From Balanoglossus misakiensis (Eukaryota; Hemichordata), in the NCBI GenBank assembly GCA_040954595.2, contig CM082580.2, positions 9,424,001 to 9,488,000 on the forward strand: 64,000 bases of DNA. The letters are read 5' to 3'. A program made the position numbers and the translations under genes. Shown one piece after another: positions 63,851-64,000 of the stretch (the stretch's first letter is position 1; every line of letters starts with the position of its first letter). The notes beneath the pieces were generated by a model. The model did no database searches, was not told the origin of the DNA, and worked only from the letters and a program-made list of their open reading frames with translations.

Positions 63851-64000
63851 CTGTAGAACAGTCATTTGCAGAAACTAACAGGAGAAGGTGTTTCGCTTAC
63901 GGGCAGGTAAATACATACAGTTTTAAGAGAGTTAAAGTTTATCTTTAACCTATCATAGTCATAAAATGCTGTGAGCTGGCTGTGCCAATATATCATGTCA

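Larger units (their letters stand above)
35242..64000. other. Gene-poor region upstream of LYPD6
   Basis: Nearly 29 kb with no coding exon I can support on either strand. It probably holds the 5' UTR introns and regulatory DNA of LYPD6. Contents noted separately are simple repeats, a MITE-like fragment, tandem duplications, hairpins, a homeodomain-site cluster and two GC-rich islands. Several good minus-strand donors (50231, 55657, 63778) could end non-coding exons. Short open frames throughout lack motifs and are not reported. Confidence 0.5.

Overview
This window is eukaryotic nuclear DNA from an animal. Every recognisable gene but one is split into short exons with standard GT/AG introns, and the proteins are metazoan housekeeping or signalling proteins. 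The close matches to vertebrate SCAP, COASY, ANKRD28 and LYPD6, the AT-rich introns and the frequent TACATGTA-type palindromes suggest a marine invertebrate, probably a deuterostome such as a hemichordate, amphioxus or echinoderm. The taxon is inference. No bacterial operon, CRISPR array, rRNA or convincing tRNA was seen.

Layout: (1) 1-6.7 kb, minus strand: the first four coding exons of SCAP, the sterol sensor and SREBP escort; the rest lies off the left edge, and a probable promoter sits near 6.3-6.75 kb. (2) 7.3-9.8 kb, minus strand: a complete eight-exon COASY gene for the last two steps of coenzyme A synthesis. (3) 10.2-10.95 kb: a GC- and CpG-rich interval that looks like a divergent promoter for COASY and ANKRD28. 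(4) 10.97-25.0 kb, plus strand: a complete ANKRD28 gene in 25 coding exons (1021 aa), with a 3' UTR to about 27.0 kb. (5) 27.57-28.06 kb, plus strand: one intronless 160-aa gene, possibly acetyltransferase-like. (6) 32.0-35.2 kb, minus strand: all four coding exons of a LYPD6-type Ly6/uPAR protein, with a long 3' UTR that meets the previous gene tail to tail near 29.7 kb. (7) 35.2-64 kb: no coding exon could be supported. This stretch upstream of LYPD6 holds simple repeats, MITE-like fragments, a homeodomain-site cluster, two GC-rich islands sharing a motif, and several good minus-strand splice donors that could belong to 5' UTR exons.

The genes do not form a pathway. SCAP and COASY both touch lipid metabolism, ANKRD28 is a protein phosphatase 6 scaffold and LYPD6 is a cell-surface Wnt/receptor modulator. 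Exon models were built by hand from splice sites, phase and similarity to remembered family sequences; each internal exon joins in frame. The points most worth checking are a possible 54-residue N-terminal extension of ANKRD28, the unidentified 160-aa gene, a small terminal-inverted-repeat element seen three times, and the regulatory-looking desert upstream of LYPD6.
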